From assembly GCF_001612615.1 (NCBI RefSeq), contig NZ_BDAU01000028.1, forward strand, positions 1 through 64,000: a DNA stretch of 64,000 nt, read 5' to 3'. Below, piece after piece: positions 36,539-47,400 of the stretch. Below the pieces are notes generated by a model that searched no databases, was not told the origin of the DNA, and saw only the letters and a program-made list of their open reading frames with translations. The position numbers and the translations under genes were made by a program. Origin of the DNA: Nocardia amikacinitolerans NBRC 108937. Its GTDB lineage: Bacteria; Actinomycetota; Actinomycetes; Mycobacteriales; Mycobacteriaceae. Numbering within the stretch: position 1 is the stretch's first letter; the number at the start of each line of letters is the position of its first letter.

Positions 36539-37363
36539 ATGGCATTCGCCGCGGCGAGAACCATGCTTTCGACCGGATTCGGCGTGCTGACCTCGCATCG
36601 CGCCCTTCGCGCGTTTCCGGCGCGGTCGTCCGTCATCGCGGCCGTGGTGATGGGCGTGCCGATGCTGCTGGTCGGTGCGGACGTCACCGACGGAACCTCG
36701 GCGACACCGTGGTTGCTGGCGGGCGCCGCCTATCTGCTGACCATGATCGTCACCACATTCGGCAATGCCGCGCTCATCGCGCAAACCGACATCGTGCTGC
36801 GCGGCGGATACCCCAGTGCGGCAGCGGGCAGACGGGCGGCGCGAGCACGGTGGGCCGCGATCCTGCTGTGGGCGCTGGCCGCGGCGACCGTGCTGCCGGT
36901 GCTGCGGCTTGTCGAGCACGACTGGCGCGATATGCGCGCGATGCGCGGCCGCACCCGAACGGCGTGGGCGGACGTCGCCAACCTCGCGCTGCCGAAGATC
37001 GTCCTCGAACATCGCAATCCGATTGACGCACTGCGCGATTCACGAGCGGCCCTGGAGCGCGGGTGGGGCGCCGACGTGGCGAGCAGCGCGCGCCTCGGCA
37101 TCGTCGGCTACATCCTGGTGCTCGTCGGAATAGTGCTGAGCGTGTCGGTCGGTGCGGCGTTGGGCGCGCAGGCCCAGGCCGGGACCGGCCTGCCGTACGG
37201 TGCGGCGGTCGGCGGCTGGCTCGGTCTGTCCGTCTTCACCACCGCGCTGATCTTCGTCTCGGCCGCGACCGCGGTGTATCAGACCGCGCTCTACCGCTAC
37301 TCGGTCGACGGACGCACGCCGCCCGCGTTCGCCGCGGATCTCACGCGCTCGTTCCAGCCGTGA
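36539..37363 (+). CDS. Multi-pass membrane protein (possibly DUF6159)
   Basis: 274 residues with about five to six hydrophobic helices (about 30-47, 60-85, 105-125, 185-212, 220-245) and a conserved-looking cytoplasmic stretch between them (RTRTAWADVANLALPKIVLE). Start ATG with GGGGG upstream. I think it belongs to the DUF6159 group but am not sure. Function unknown. Same strand as the Hsp70-like gene; ends at a convergent terminator. Confidence 0.75.
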   Translation: MAFAAARTMLSTGFGVLTSHRALRAFPARSSVIAAVVMGVPMLLVGADVTDGTSATPWLLAGAAYLLTMIVTTFGNAALIAQTDIVLRGGYPSAAAGRRAARARWAAILLWALAAATVLPVLRLVEHDWRDMRAMRGRTRTAWADVANLALPKIVLEHRNPIDALRDSRAALERGWGADVASSARLGIVGYILVLVGIVLSVSVGAALGAQAQAGTGLPYGAAVGGWLGLSVFTTALIFVSAATAVYQTALYRYSVDGRTPPAFAADLTRSFQP

Positions 37364-37369
37364 AACAGC

Positions 37370-37413
37370 GACGGCTCGCGCGAACGCCACGGAAGGCGGA
37401 CGCGCGAGCCGTC
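37370..37413. terminator. Bidirectional hairpin between membrane gene and valine operon
   Basis: GACGGCTCGCGCG (37370-37382) pairs with CGCGCGAGCCGTC (37401-37413), 13 bp perfect, between the converging membrane protein gene and enoyl-CoA hydratase gene. Confidence 0.82.
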
Positions 37414-37420
37414 ACCGAAC

Positions 37421-38197
37421 TCAGCGGTTGGTGAACTTCGCCGGACGCTTCTCGACGAAGGCGGTCATGCCTTCCTTCTGGTCCTCGATCGCGAACAGCG
37501 AGTGGAACACGCGGCGCTCGAAGCGCAGGCCCTCGGCGAGGGTGGTCTCGAAGGAGCGGTTGACCGCCTCCTTCGCGATCATGGCGACCGGCAGCGACAT
37601 CGCCGCGATGGTCTCGGCCACCTCGAGCGCGGTGTCGAGCAGCTCGGCGGCCGGCACGATGCGCGAGACGAGTCCGGCGCGCTCGGCCTCCTCGACATCC
37701 ATATTGCGGCCGGTCAGCACCAGGTCCATGGCCTTGGCCTTGCCGATCGCCCTGGTCAGGCGCTGCGAGCCGCCGATGCCGGGGATAACGCCCAGCTTGA
37801 TCTCCGGCTGCCCGAACTTGGCCGTGTCGGCGGCGATCAGGATGTCGCAGATCATCGCCAGCTCACAGCCGCCGCCGAGCGCGTAACCCGCGACCGCCGC
37901 GATGGTGGGCTTGCGGAAGTTCGCCAGCCGGTCCCACCGGGCGAAGAAATCGTCCATGAACATGTCCATGTACGACTTGGGCTGCATCTCCTTGATGTCG
38001 GCGCCTGCCGCGAAGGCCCGCTCCGAGCCGGTGATGACCACGGCGCCGATCGCGTCGTCGTGCTCGAGCTCGTCCAGCGCGGCGATCACGTCGTCGAGGA
38101 CCTGCGCGTTCAGGGCGTTGAGCGCCTTCGGACGGTTGAGCGTGATCCAGCCGACCCGGCCCTTGCGCTCCAGCAGAATCGTCTCGAAGTCGGTCAC
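37421..38197 (-). CDS. Enoyl-CoA hydratase (crotonase family)
   Basis: 258-residue crotonase. The oxyanion-hole segments are AFAAGADIKEM and GYALGGGCELAM, with the catalytic glutamates in the GGGCELAMICD region and in QPEIKLGVIPGIGG. The GTG start overlaps the mmsB stop (GTGA), so it is translated as part of the valine operon. In this setting it most likely hydrates methacrylyl-CoA to 3-hydroxyisobutyryl-CoA, but the family also hydrates straight-chain enoyl-CoAs. Confidence 0.92.
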   Translation of the reverse strand: MTDFETILLERKGRVGWITLNRPKALNALNAQVLDDVIAALDELEHDDAIGAVVITGSERAFAAGADIKEMQPKSYMDMFMDDFFARWDRLANFRKPTIAAVAGYALGGGCELAMICDILIAADTAKFGQPEIKLGVIPGIGGSQRLTRAIGKAKAMDLVLTGRNMDVEEAERAGLVSRIVPAAELLDTALEVAETIAAMSLPVAMIAKEAVNRSFETTLAEGLRFERRVFHSLFAIEDQKEGMTAFVEKRPAKFTNR

Positions 38198-39141
38198 TCG
38201 GTCACCTCTTGCTCGGATCGGTTACGGATATCCGTGACGATAGCCGAGAAGTCCTTGCCCCCGTCCGTCTGGTTGAACCGGGTGTAGATCTCCGCGGCGA
38301 GCGCGCCGAGCTGGCCATCGATGCCGTTGGCGCGCAAGGCGTTCGCGGCGAGACCGAGGTCCTTCGTCATCAGCGCGGTGGCGAATCCCGGCTGGTAGTC
38401 GTTGTTCGCCGGGCTGGTCGGGACCGGCCCGGGGACCGGGCAGTAGCTGGTCAGCGCCCAGCTCTGGCCCGACGCGGTGGAGACGACGTCGAAGAACGAC
38501 TGGTGGCTCAGGCCAAGCTTCTCGCCGAGCACCAGTGCCTCGGACAGACCGATCATCGAGATGCCGAGCAGCATGTTGTTGCAGATCTTGGCGGCCTGGC
38601 CGACGCCCGCGTCGCCACAGTGCACCACCTTGCCGCCCATCACCTCGAGCACCGGGAGCGCGTCCGCGAAATCGGCCGCCGCGCCGCCGACCATGAAGGT
38701 CAGGGTGCCCGCCGCCGCGCCCGCGACACCGCCCGAGACGGGTGCGTCGAGCGCGCGGTGCCCGGCCGCGACGGTCCGCGCGGCGGCCTCCTTGGCGTCG
38801 GCGACGTCGATGGTGGAGCAGTCGATGAACAGGGTGCCGGGGTTCGCGGCGGGCAGCAGGTCGGCGTAGACGTCGAGCACCAGCTTGCCGTTGGGCAGCA
38901 TGGTGATCACCACGTCGCGGTCCGTGGCGGCCGCGACGGCCGTCTCCACCACGGTCGCGCCGTCCTTGCGGGCCTGCTCTTGGGCCGCGGGCACCGGGTC
39001 GAACGCGAGCACGTCGTAGCCCGCCCTGACCAGGTTGGCCGCCATGGGCGCGCCCATGTGACCGAGGCCCAGGAAACCGATCTGCCCACCCGTCGCCCGG
39101 CCGCCACCCCTCATCGAATCGCTACGCGATGCTGTGCTCAC
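38194..39141 (-). CDS. mmsB: 3-hydroxyisobutyrate dehydrogenase
   Basis: NAD-dependent oxidation of 3-hydroxyisobutyrate to methylmalonate semialdehyde in valine breakdown. N-terminal Rossmann motif FLGLGHMGAPMAANL, substrate motif DAPVSGGVAGAAAGTL and catalytic lysine in GQAAKICNNMLLG. I choose the GTG at 39141, which overlaps the hydrolase stop (GTGA); the frame upstream of that lies inside the preceding gene. 315 residues. Confidence 0.94.
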   Translation of the reverse strand: MSTASRSDSMRGGGRATGGQIGFLGLGHMGAPMAANLVRAGYDVLAFDPVPAAQEQARKDGATVVETAVAAATDRDVVITMLPNGKLVLDVYADLLPAANPGTLFIDCSTIDVADAKEAAARTVAAGHRALDAPVSGGVAGAAAGTLTFMVGGAAADFADALPVLEVMGGKVVHCGDAGVGQAAKICNNMLLGISMIGLSEALVLGEKLGLSHQSFFDVVSTASGQSWALTSYCPVPGPVPTSPANNDYQPGFATALMTKDLGLAANALRANGIDGQLGALAAEIYTRFNQTDGGKDFSAIVTDIRNRSEQEVTE

Positions 39142-40199
39142 TGCTGCGCCTCCGGTGTCGCCAAACCCAGCTCCTTGTCGCCCAATTCGGCGAAGTACGC
39201 CGCCACCTGTTCGTCGGTGACCTCGGCGAGGGTCGCCGGTCGCCACTGCGGGTTGCGGTCCTTGTCGATCACCTGCGCGCGGATGCCCTCGACCAGATCG
39301 TGCGATCCGAGCGAGGCGATGGAGACCCGGTACTCCTCGTTCAGCACCGTCTCCAGGCTCGGCAGGCCGCGCGCCGCGCGCAACGAGCGCAGCGTGACCT
39401 TCAGCGCGACAGGCGATTTGGCGAGCAGGTCGGACGCGGCCTTGCTCGCCTCTGGCGCGTCGTGAGCTTGCAGCCGCGCCACGATCTCCTCGACGGTGTC
39501 CGCGCTGTAGCAGGCGTCGATCCAGTCCCGCTGCCCGAGCAGTTCGGATTCCGGTGCGGGCTCGGCGAACTCGGCGATGGCGGAGTCGGCGGTCGCGGTG
39601 TGCAGGGCGTCGAGCAGCGCCGGGATGCGGTCCGAAGGCACGTAGTAGTCGGCGAATCCGGCCGCGATGGCGTCGCCCGCGCCCATCCGCGCGGTGGTCA
39701 ACGCGACGTGCGTCCCGATCTCGCCCGGCGTGCGGGCGAGCAGGTAGGTGCCACCGACATCGGGGATGAAGCCGATGCCCACTTCGGGCATGCCGACCTT
39801 GGACCGCTCGGTGACGATGCGGTGGCTGCCGTGGCCGGAAAGGCCGACGCCGCCGCCCATCACGATGCCGTCCATGATCACCACGTAGGGCTTCGAGTAG
39901 CGACCGATCAGCGCGTTGAGGATGTACTCGTCGCGCCAGAACACACCGGTCGGCGAATCCGCGTCCGCGTCACCACTTCTCGCGTCGGCGTGGATCGCGA
40001 CGATGTCGCCGCCCGCGCACAGCCCGCGCTCCCCCGCGCCGGTGACCACGACGGTGCGCACCTCGTCGTCCTCGGCCCACGCGCGCAGGGCATCGGTGAT
40101 GGCCAGCGCCATCGGGTGATTCAGCGCGTTGATGGCCTTGGGCCGGTTCAGCGTGATCAGGCCGAGGCCGTCGCGCTTCTCGATGAGTACGTCACTCAT
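39138..40199 (-). CDS. 3-hydroxyisobutyryl-CoA hydrolase
   Basis: Crotonase-fold thioesterase releasing 3-hydroxyisobutyrate from its CoA ester. Signature segments are GLCAGGDIVAIH, IMDGIVMGGGVGLSGHGSHRIV, MPEVGIGFIPDVGGTYLL and the long C-terminal helical part; 353 residues fits HIBCH rather than a hydratase. Its ATG overlaps the stop of the mini-ORF element at 40196-40276. Placement between an acyl-CoA dehydrogenase and mmsB fits valine catabolism exactly. Confidence 0.93.
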   Translation of the reverse strand: MSDVLIEKRDGLGLITLNRPKAINALNHPMALAITDALRAWAEDDEVRTVVVTGAGERGLCAGGDIVAIHADARSGDADADSPTGVFWRDEYILNALIGRYSKPYVVIMDGIVMGGGVGLSGHGSHRIVTERSKVGMPEVGIGFIPDVGGTYLLARTPGEIGTHVALTTARMGAGDAIAAGFADYYVPSDRIPALLDALHTATADSAIAEFAEPAPESELLGQRDWIDACYSADTVEEIVARLQAHDAPEASKAASDLLAKSPVALKVTLRSLRAARGLPSLETVLNEEYRVSIASLGSHDLVEGIRAQVIDKDRNPQWRPATLAEVTDEQVAAYFAELGDKELGLATPEAQQ

Positions 40200-40276
40200 G
40201 CCTGCGCCTCGCTGACGCTCGGCTCCGGCATGCGCGAGGCACGCCGGCACATGATTCGCTCACTTCGTTCGCTCAT
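40196..40276 (-). repeat. MIRU-like mini-ORF element between two operon genes
   Basis: A 26-codon frame (MSERSERIMCRRASRMPEP then SVSEAQA) whose ATG overlaps the stop of the upstream acyl-CoA dehydrogenase (ATGA) and whose TGA overlaps the ATG of the downstream hydrolase (ATGA). It contains inverted arms GCCTCGC and GCGAGGC. Mycobacterial MIRU elements have this same design of a small ORF bridging two genes by overlapping start and stop codons. Whether the peptide matters, or only translational coupling, is unknown. Confidence 0.7.
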
Positions 40277-41412
40277 GCTGCTCCTATGACCGAGCGGGCG
40301 ACGACCACCCGCATGATTTCGTTGGTGCCCTCGAGAATCTGGTGGACGCGCAGATCCCTGACGATCTTCTCCAGGCCGTATTCGTGCAGATAGCCGTAGC
40401 CGCCGTGCAATTGGAGGGCCTTGTTGGCCACCTCGAAGCCGACATCGGTGGCGAATCGCTTTGCCATCGCGCACAGTTCGACCTTGTCGGGTGCGTTCGC
40501 GTCGAGGGCGGCGGCCGCGCGCCACAGCAGCGTTCGCGCGGCCTCCAATTCGGTACGCATATCGGCCAGTTCGAATTGCAGCGCCTGGTTCTTGTTGAGC
40601 GGCTTGCCGAAGGCATGGCGGTCGGCGAGATACGGCACCGCCTTGTCCAGCGCCGCCTGCGCACCGCCGACCGAGCACGCCGCGATGTTCAGCCGCCCGC
40701 CGTTGAGCCCGTTCATCGCGATGCGGAAGCCATCGCCCTCCGCGCCGAGCCGGTTGGCGACCGGGACGCGGGCGTCTTCCAGCACGACCTGGCGGGTCGG
40801 CTGAGCGTTCCAGCCCATCTTCCGCTCGTTCGGCCCGACCGACAGGCCAGGGGTGTCTGCGGGCACGATCAGCGCCGAAATGCCGCGCGCCCCTTCGTCA
40901 CCCGTGCGGACCATCAGCACGTAGACGTCGTTGGCGCCCGCGCCGGAGATGAACTGCTTCGCGCCGTTGAGGATGTAGTCGTCACCGTCGCGAACGGCCT
41001 TGGTGCTCAACGCCGCCGCGTCGGAACCGACGCCGGGTTCGGTCAGCGCGTAGCTGCCGAGCAACTCCATCGAAGTGAGCCCCGGCAGCCAGCGTTGACG
41101 CTGCTCCTCCGTGCCGTAGGCATCGATCATCCAGGCGGCCATGTTGTGGATGGAGATGTAGGCCGCCACCGCGGGGCACCCGGTGGCCAGCTGCTCGAAG
41201 ATGCGCACGGCGTCGAGCCTGCGCAGCCCCGAGCCGCCCACGTCCTCGCGGACGTAGATGCCGCCGAGACCGAGCGGGCCCGCCTTGCGCAGCACGTCCA
41301 CCGGAAAGTGTTTCTGCTCGTCCCATTCCAGCGCGTTGGGCGCGAGGAATTCGTCGGCGAACTGGCGCGCGGTCTCGCCGATCGCGCGCTCGTCCTCGTT
41401 CAAGGTGAACAT
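40273..41412 (-). CDS. Acyl-CoA dehydrogenase, probably isobutyryl-CoA dehydrogenase
   Basis: FAD-dependent alpha-beta dehydrogenation of an acyl-CoA. Sequence landmarks are SYALTEPGVGSDAAAL, the FISGAGANDVYVLM segment, LHGGYGYLHEYGLEKIVRDL and ILEGTNEIMR, where the catalytic Glu is usually placed in related enzymes. 379 residues. It lies 5 bp after mmsA, the same place as fadE9 in mycobacteria, so isobutyryl-CoA is the likely substrate; the exact chain specificity cannot be read off. Confidence 0.92.
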   Translation of the reverse strand: MFTLNEDERAIGETARQFADEFLAPNALEWDEQKHFPVDVLRKAGPLGLGGIYVREDVGGSGLRRLDAVRIFEQLATGCPAVAAYISIHNMAAWMIDAYGTEEQRQRWLPGLTSMELLGSYALTEPGVGSDAAALSTKAVRDGDDYILNGAKQFISGAGANDVYVLMVRTGDEGARGISALIVPADTPGLSVGPNERKMGWNAQPTRQVVLEDARVPVANRLGAEGDGFRIAMNGLNGGRLNIAACSVGGAQAALDKAVPYLADRHAFGKPLNKNQALQFELADMRTELEAARTLLWRAAAALDANAPDKVELCAMAKRFATDVGFEVANKALQLHGGYGYLHEYGLEKIVRDLRVHQILEGTNEIMRVVVARSVIGAA

Positions 41413-41417
41413 CCGGC

Positions 41418-42917
<1,500 letters not shown>

Positions 42918-42962
42918 GCCAGTCCTTGTCTGTCGTCGTCGACGCGCGGAGGCGCGATCAGC

Positions 42963-42985
42963 GGTCATCCTATAGTTGGATGTCC
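42963..42985 (-). promoter_or_regulatory. Inverted repeat operator upstream of mmsA
   Basis: Plus-strand reading GGTCATCC-TATAGTT-GGATGTCC: 8-bp half-sites with 7-bp spacing, 7 of 8 positions symmetric. The spacer contains a -10-like CTATAG, so a bound repressor would cover the promoter. The same arrangement precedes icmF. Confidence 0.65.
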
Positions 42986-43105
42986 AAGTAATGACCCGCT
43001 GGGTCGTGAATGTGATCCATCCCACCGGCGGCGGGCAAGGCCCCGACCGCCCTGGCACACCCCGAACCGCCTGACGAACGCCGAGCGGGTGAGTCGGTAG
43101 GGTCC

Positions 43106-43199
43106 CGGCCGCGAACAAGGTCCCACACACTTTCCACACGCCACACATAGGCACCGCCTGTGTGCCGCGTACGAAACCTCTGTGCCACGGCCGCGATCC
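43106..43199 (+). repeat. 94-bp direct repeat, copy 1
   Basis: About 90 percent identical to 44324-44418. It begins CGGCCGCGAACAAG, contains the inverted arms around GGCACCGCC (ACACATAGG against CCTGTGTG) and ends CACGGCCGCGATCC. It lies between mmsA and the membrane protein gene. Confidence 0.85.
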
Positions 43200-43330
43200 C
43201 TTCGCGGAGTCGACCGAACGTGAGCCCGCCCGCCACACGCTGAATCGACCCAGCAGCAGTGTCGGCCCGCGTCAGCGGGTGGGGTCCGCGCCGAGGCTGC
43301 GCCGAGGCCGGATCGCCTCGACCGTCGAAC

Positions 43331-44287
43331 TCACCCGGACTTTCTCGGCGAACGCGTCAGAGCGATGGCACCTGCCGCCAGCAGCACCGCGCCCACGATC
43401 AGCACGAACCCGGCCGCGCCGAGCCCGCCCGACAGCTCCGTCACCGCGTCGGCTATCGCGAGCGCGACCGCGCCCGCGCCGCCGATCATCAGCACCGCGG
43501 ATCGTCGCGTCGGATACAACGCGAAGCACAGGAACGCGACGAGCGCGGTCAGCACGGCGGACCAGAGTTCGCGCCCGAAGTCGATCAAGTGCGCGCCGAG
43601 CAAGGCTATGACGATCCCGAGCAGGTAGCCGGCCCATGCCTCGACGAATGCCCCCATCGCGGTCAGCAGCAGCCACGCCAGCCCGAGCGCGAAAAGGCCC
43701 AACCCGACCCAGAAGTCGTCGACGTCCAAAAGTTCGCCGAGCACGCCGACGACGACGGGAGCACTGAACGCCGCGCACGCGAGCATGCCGACGACCGAGG
43801 GCAGCGCCAGATAACCGACCACCGAGACGACGAGTCCCGCGCTCAACGCGAGCACCCACGCCTCGTCGGAGCCCGAATCATCGATGCCCGAGCCGACCGC
43901 CCCGGTGACCGCGGCCGCCGACGACGCGAACAGCACGGCGGCGAGCCGGACACGCGCGGTCGGTGTCGGCGCTCGGAACAGCGCCGCACGGCCGGCCAGC
44001 GCCACACCGCCGAGCGCGAGCCCGATCGCCACGACAGCCAGAGCCGCGACCCGGCCGACCCGCGCCAGATCATCCCAGGCTGCGCCGACGAACAGCACAA
44101 CACCGCCGAGCAGCAGGCCCGCCCCGGCATACGCCGCCACCTCCGCGAGCAGCTTGCCACCCGACGGTCGAGCCGCGTCCTCCTCGGCGGCCACCGCCGC
44201 CAAGACGGCGTCGCGCTGGTCCGTATTCAACACACCGCCGTCGACCAGCCGCCGCAAGGCGGCCCCCACCCGTTGCTCGTACGCCAT
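43331..44287 (-). CDS. Multi-pass membrane protein, DUF2157-like
   Basis: 318 residues: a short soluble N-terminus (MAYEQRVGAALRRLVDGGVL, residues 1-40) and about nine transmembrane helices. The N-terminal helical domain before the first pair of helices (LLAEVAAYAGAGLLLGGVVLFVG) resembles DUF2157 proteins, with moderate certainty. Function unknown. The gene is bracketed by two copies of a 94-bp direct repeat, which is unusual. Confidence 0.75.
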   Translation of the reverse strand: MAYEQRVGAALRRLVDGGVLNTDQRDAVLAAVAAEEDAARPSGGKLLAEVAAYAGAGLLLGGVVLFVGAAWDDLARVGRVAALAVVAIGLALGGVALAGRAALFRAPTPTARVRLAAVLFASSAAAVTGAVGSGIDDSGSDEAWVLALSAGLVVSVVGYLALPSVVGMLACAAFSAPVVVGVLGELLDVDDFWVGLGLFALGLAWLLLTAMGAFVEAWAGYLLGIVIALLGAHLIDFGRELWSAVLTALVAFLCFALYPTRRSAVLMIGGAGAVALAIADAVTELSGGLGAAGFVLIVGAVLLAAGAIALTRSPRKSG

Positions 44288-44323
44288 CGGCTCAGTATGT
44301 CCGAGCCCATCCGCCCGCTGCTA

Positions 44324-44418
44324 CGGCCGCGAACAAGCTCGCACACACTCTCCACACGCCGCACACAGGCACCGCCTGTGTGCGGCGTACGAAACCTTTG
44401 TGGCACGGCCGCGAATCC
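44324..44418 (+). repeat. 94-bp direct repeat, copy 2
   Basis: Second copy of the repeat at 43106-43199. Its central hairpin is perfect: GCCGCACACAGG and CCTGTGTGCGGC with a 5-nt loop. It sits just upstream of the icmF promoter. Confidence 0.85.
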
Positions 44419-44452
44419 TGGCGGTGTGATCGCGGTCACCGTAGAATTACTT

Positions 44453-44475
44453 TGACGTCCTAGTATCGGACGTCA
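44453..44475 (+). promoter_or_regulatory. Inverted repeat operator upstream of icmF
   Basis: TGACGTCC-TAGTATC-GGACGTCA: 8-bp half-sites, perfectly symmetric, 7-bp spacer holding a -10-like TAGTAT. It ends 20 bp before the icmF GTG. It matches the mmsA operator in half-site, spacing and promoter position. Confidence 0.72.
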
Positions 44476-44495
44476 GGACTCGCCGGAGGACTCCC

Positions 44496-47400
44496 GTGGC
44501 CGACAGCAGCGCGCTCCACACGCCCACCCATCCCGTGCGTTTCGTGACGTCGGCCGCCCTGTTCGACGGGCACGACGCCGCGATCAACATCATGCGCCGC
44601 ATCCTGCAATCCCAGGGTGCGGAGGTGATCCATCTCGGCCACAACCGCGCCGTGCACGAGGTGGTCGCCGCCGCGATCGAGGAGGACGTGCAGGGCGTCG
44701 CGGTCAGCTCCTATCAGGGCGGCCACATCGAGTACTTCGAATACCTCGCGGCCGCGCTGAAAGAGGCTGGGGCAGGCCACGTCCGGGTCTTCGGAGGTGG
44801 CGGCGGGGTGATCGTGGCCGAGGAGATCGAGCGGCTGGCCGCCGCGGGCGTGCGGATCTTCTCCCCCGAGGACGGTCAGCGGCTCGGCTTGCCCGGCATG
44901 ATCAACGAATTGGTGCGGACCTGCGATTTCGATCTCGCCGAGGAGTTTCCCGCGACCGAGGCGGTGCTCGCGGGCGAGCGGCCCGCGCTGGCCCGCGCCA
45001 TCACCTGCCTTCAGCAGGACACGCTGCCCGCCGCCGCCCGCGAAGCGCTGCTCGCCGCGGCCGACGCGCGCGCCGTGCCGGTGCTCGGCATCACCGGCAC
45101 AGGTGGGTCCGGGAAGTCTTCGCTCACCGACGAATTGGTGCGTCGGCTGCGTTCGGACCAGCAGGACAAGCCGCGCGTCGCGATCCTCGCCGTCGACCCG
45201 ACCCGACGCCGCGGCGGCGGCGCGCTGCTCGGCGACCGGATCCGGATGAACGCGCTCGACGGCGCGCACCTGTTCTTCCGTTCGCTGGCCACCCGCGGCA
45301 ATCACGAACTGCCGCGCAATATCGACACCATCATCGCGGCGTGCAAGGCCGCCGGGTACGACCTGGTCGTCCTGGAGACGCCGGGCATCGGGCAGGGCGA
45401 CACCGCCATCGTCGACCACGTCGACGTGTCGATGTACGTCATGACGCCCGAGTTCGGCGCCGCCTCCCAGCTCGAGAAGATCGACATGCTCGATTACGCC
45501 GATGTGGTGGCGATCAACAAGTTCGAGCGCCGAGGCGCGGCCGACGCGGTGCGCGACGTGTCGCGCCAATTGCTGCGCAACCGTGAGGCGTTCGGCGCGC
45601 GCCCGGAGGACATGCCCGTCTTCGGAACCAGCGCGGCGACCTTCAACGACGACGGTGTGACCGCGCTCTACCAGCATCTGACCGGCCTGCTGAGCGAACA
45701 CGGCCTGCGGCTCGAGCCCGGCACGCTGCCTCGGGTGGACACCAAGGTCTCCACCCGCTTCGCCCAGCTCATCCCGCCTGCCAGGGTGCGGTATCTGGCC
45801 GAGATCGCCGAGGCGGTACGCGGATACCACGCCGAGACCGCCCGGCAGGTCGCGGCGGCGCAGCGCGTCCAGCGGCTCGAGCAAGTACTCGCCGAACTAC
45901 CCGAGGACACCGCGGTCGCCGATCTACTCGACACCGCCCGCCGTGAACTGAGCGACCACAACGCCGCGCTGCTGGCCGAATGGCCTTCGGTCGCCGAGAG
46001 TTACCGCGGCGAGGAGCAGGTGGTGCGGGTGCGCGACCGCGAGCTGCACACGCCGCTGCGGCGGGAGTCGTTGTCGGGCAGCAGCATCGCGCGCGTCGCG
46101 CTGCCCCGCTTCACCGATCACGGTGAGCTGCTGCGCTTTCTGCGCGCCGAGAACCTGCCTGGGCGCTTCCCGTTCACGGCGGGCGTGTTCGCGTTCAAGC
46201 GGGACAATGAGGATCCGGCGCGGATGTTCGCTGGCGAAGGCGATCCGTTCCGTACCAATCGGCGGTTCAAGGTGCTCTCCGAACATGCTGAGGCCAAGCG
46301 CCTTTCGACGGCCTTCGACTCGGTGACGCTCTACGGCCGCGATCCCGACGAGCGACCCGACATCTACGGCAAGGTCGGCACGTCGGGCGTCTCCATCGCC
46401 TCGCTCGACGACATGAAGGCGCTCTACGACGGCTTCGACCTGACCGCGCCGACCACCTCGGTCTCCATGACGATCAACGGCCCGGCTCCGACCATCCTCG
46501 CCTACTTCCTCAACACGGCCATCGATCAAGCGCTGGAACGCTTTTCGGCGAGCGCGGGCCGTGCGCCGACGCCGGACGAGGCCGCCGACATCCGGGCGCG
46601 GACGCTGTCCACCGTGCGCGGGACCGTGCAGGCCGACATCCTCAAGGAGGATCAGGGCCAGAACACCTGCATCTTCTCCACCGAGTTCAGCCTGCGGATG
46701 ATGGCCGACATCCAGGAATGGTTCGTGCGCAACAAGGTTCGCAACTTCTACTCGGTGTCCATCTCGGGCTATCACATCGCCGAGGCCGGCGCGAACCCGA
46801 TCAGTCAGCTGGCCTTCACCCTCGCCAACGGATTCACTTACGTGGAGGCCTATCTGGCGCGTGGCATGGACATCGACGACTTCGCGCCCAACCTGTCGTT
46901 CTTCTTCTCCAACGGCATGGACCCCGAGTATTCGGTGATCGGCCGGGTCGCGCGGCGCATCTGGGCGATCGCCATGCGCGACCGCTACGGCGCCAACGAG
47001 CGCTCGCAGAAGCTGAAGTACCACATTCAGACCTCGGGCCGTTCGCTGCACGCACAGGAGATGAACTTCAACGACATTCGCACCACATTGCAGGCGCTGA
47101 TCGCCGTCTACGACAACTGCAACAGCCTGCACACCAACGCCTACGACGAGGCGGTGACCACGCCGACCGAGGAATCGGTGCGCCGCGCGCTGGCCATCCA
47201 GCTGATCATCAACCGCGAGTGGGGGCTTGCGATGAACGAGAACCCGATGCAGGGCAGCTTCATCGTCGACGAGCTCACCGATCTGGTCGAGGAGGCGGTG
47301 CTCAGCGAGTTCGAGCGGATCAGCGAGCGCGGCGGCGTGCTCGGCGCCATGGAGACCGGCTACCAGCGCGGCAAGATCCAGGACGAATCCATGCTTTACG

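Noticed and set aside
43259..44455. 398-codon plus-strand frame antisense to the DUF2157-like gene
   Set aside because: Gln/Arg/His-rich translation typical of a shadow. The minus-strand frame has regular membrane helices.
44496..44620. B12 motif in IcmF lacks the second Gly (DGHDAA instead of DxHxxG)
   Set aside because: This is the form I recall for the fused IcmF family, so I do not treat it as damage.
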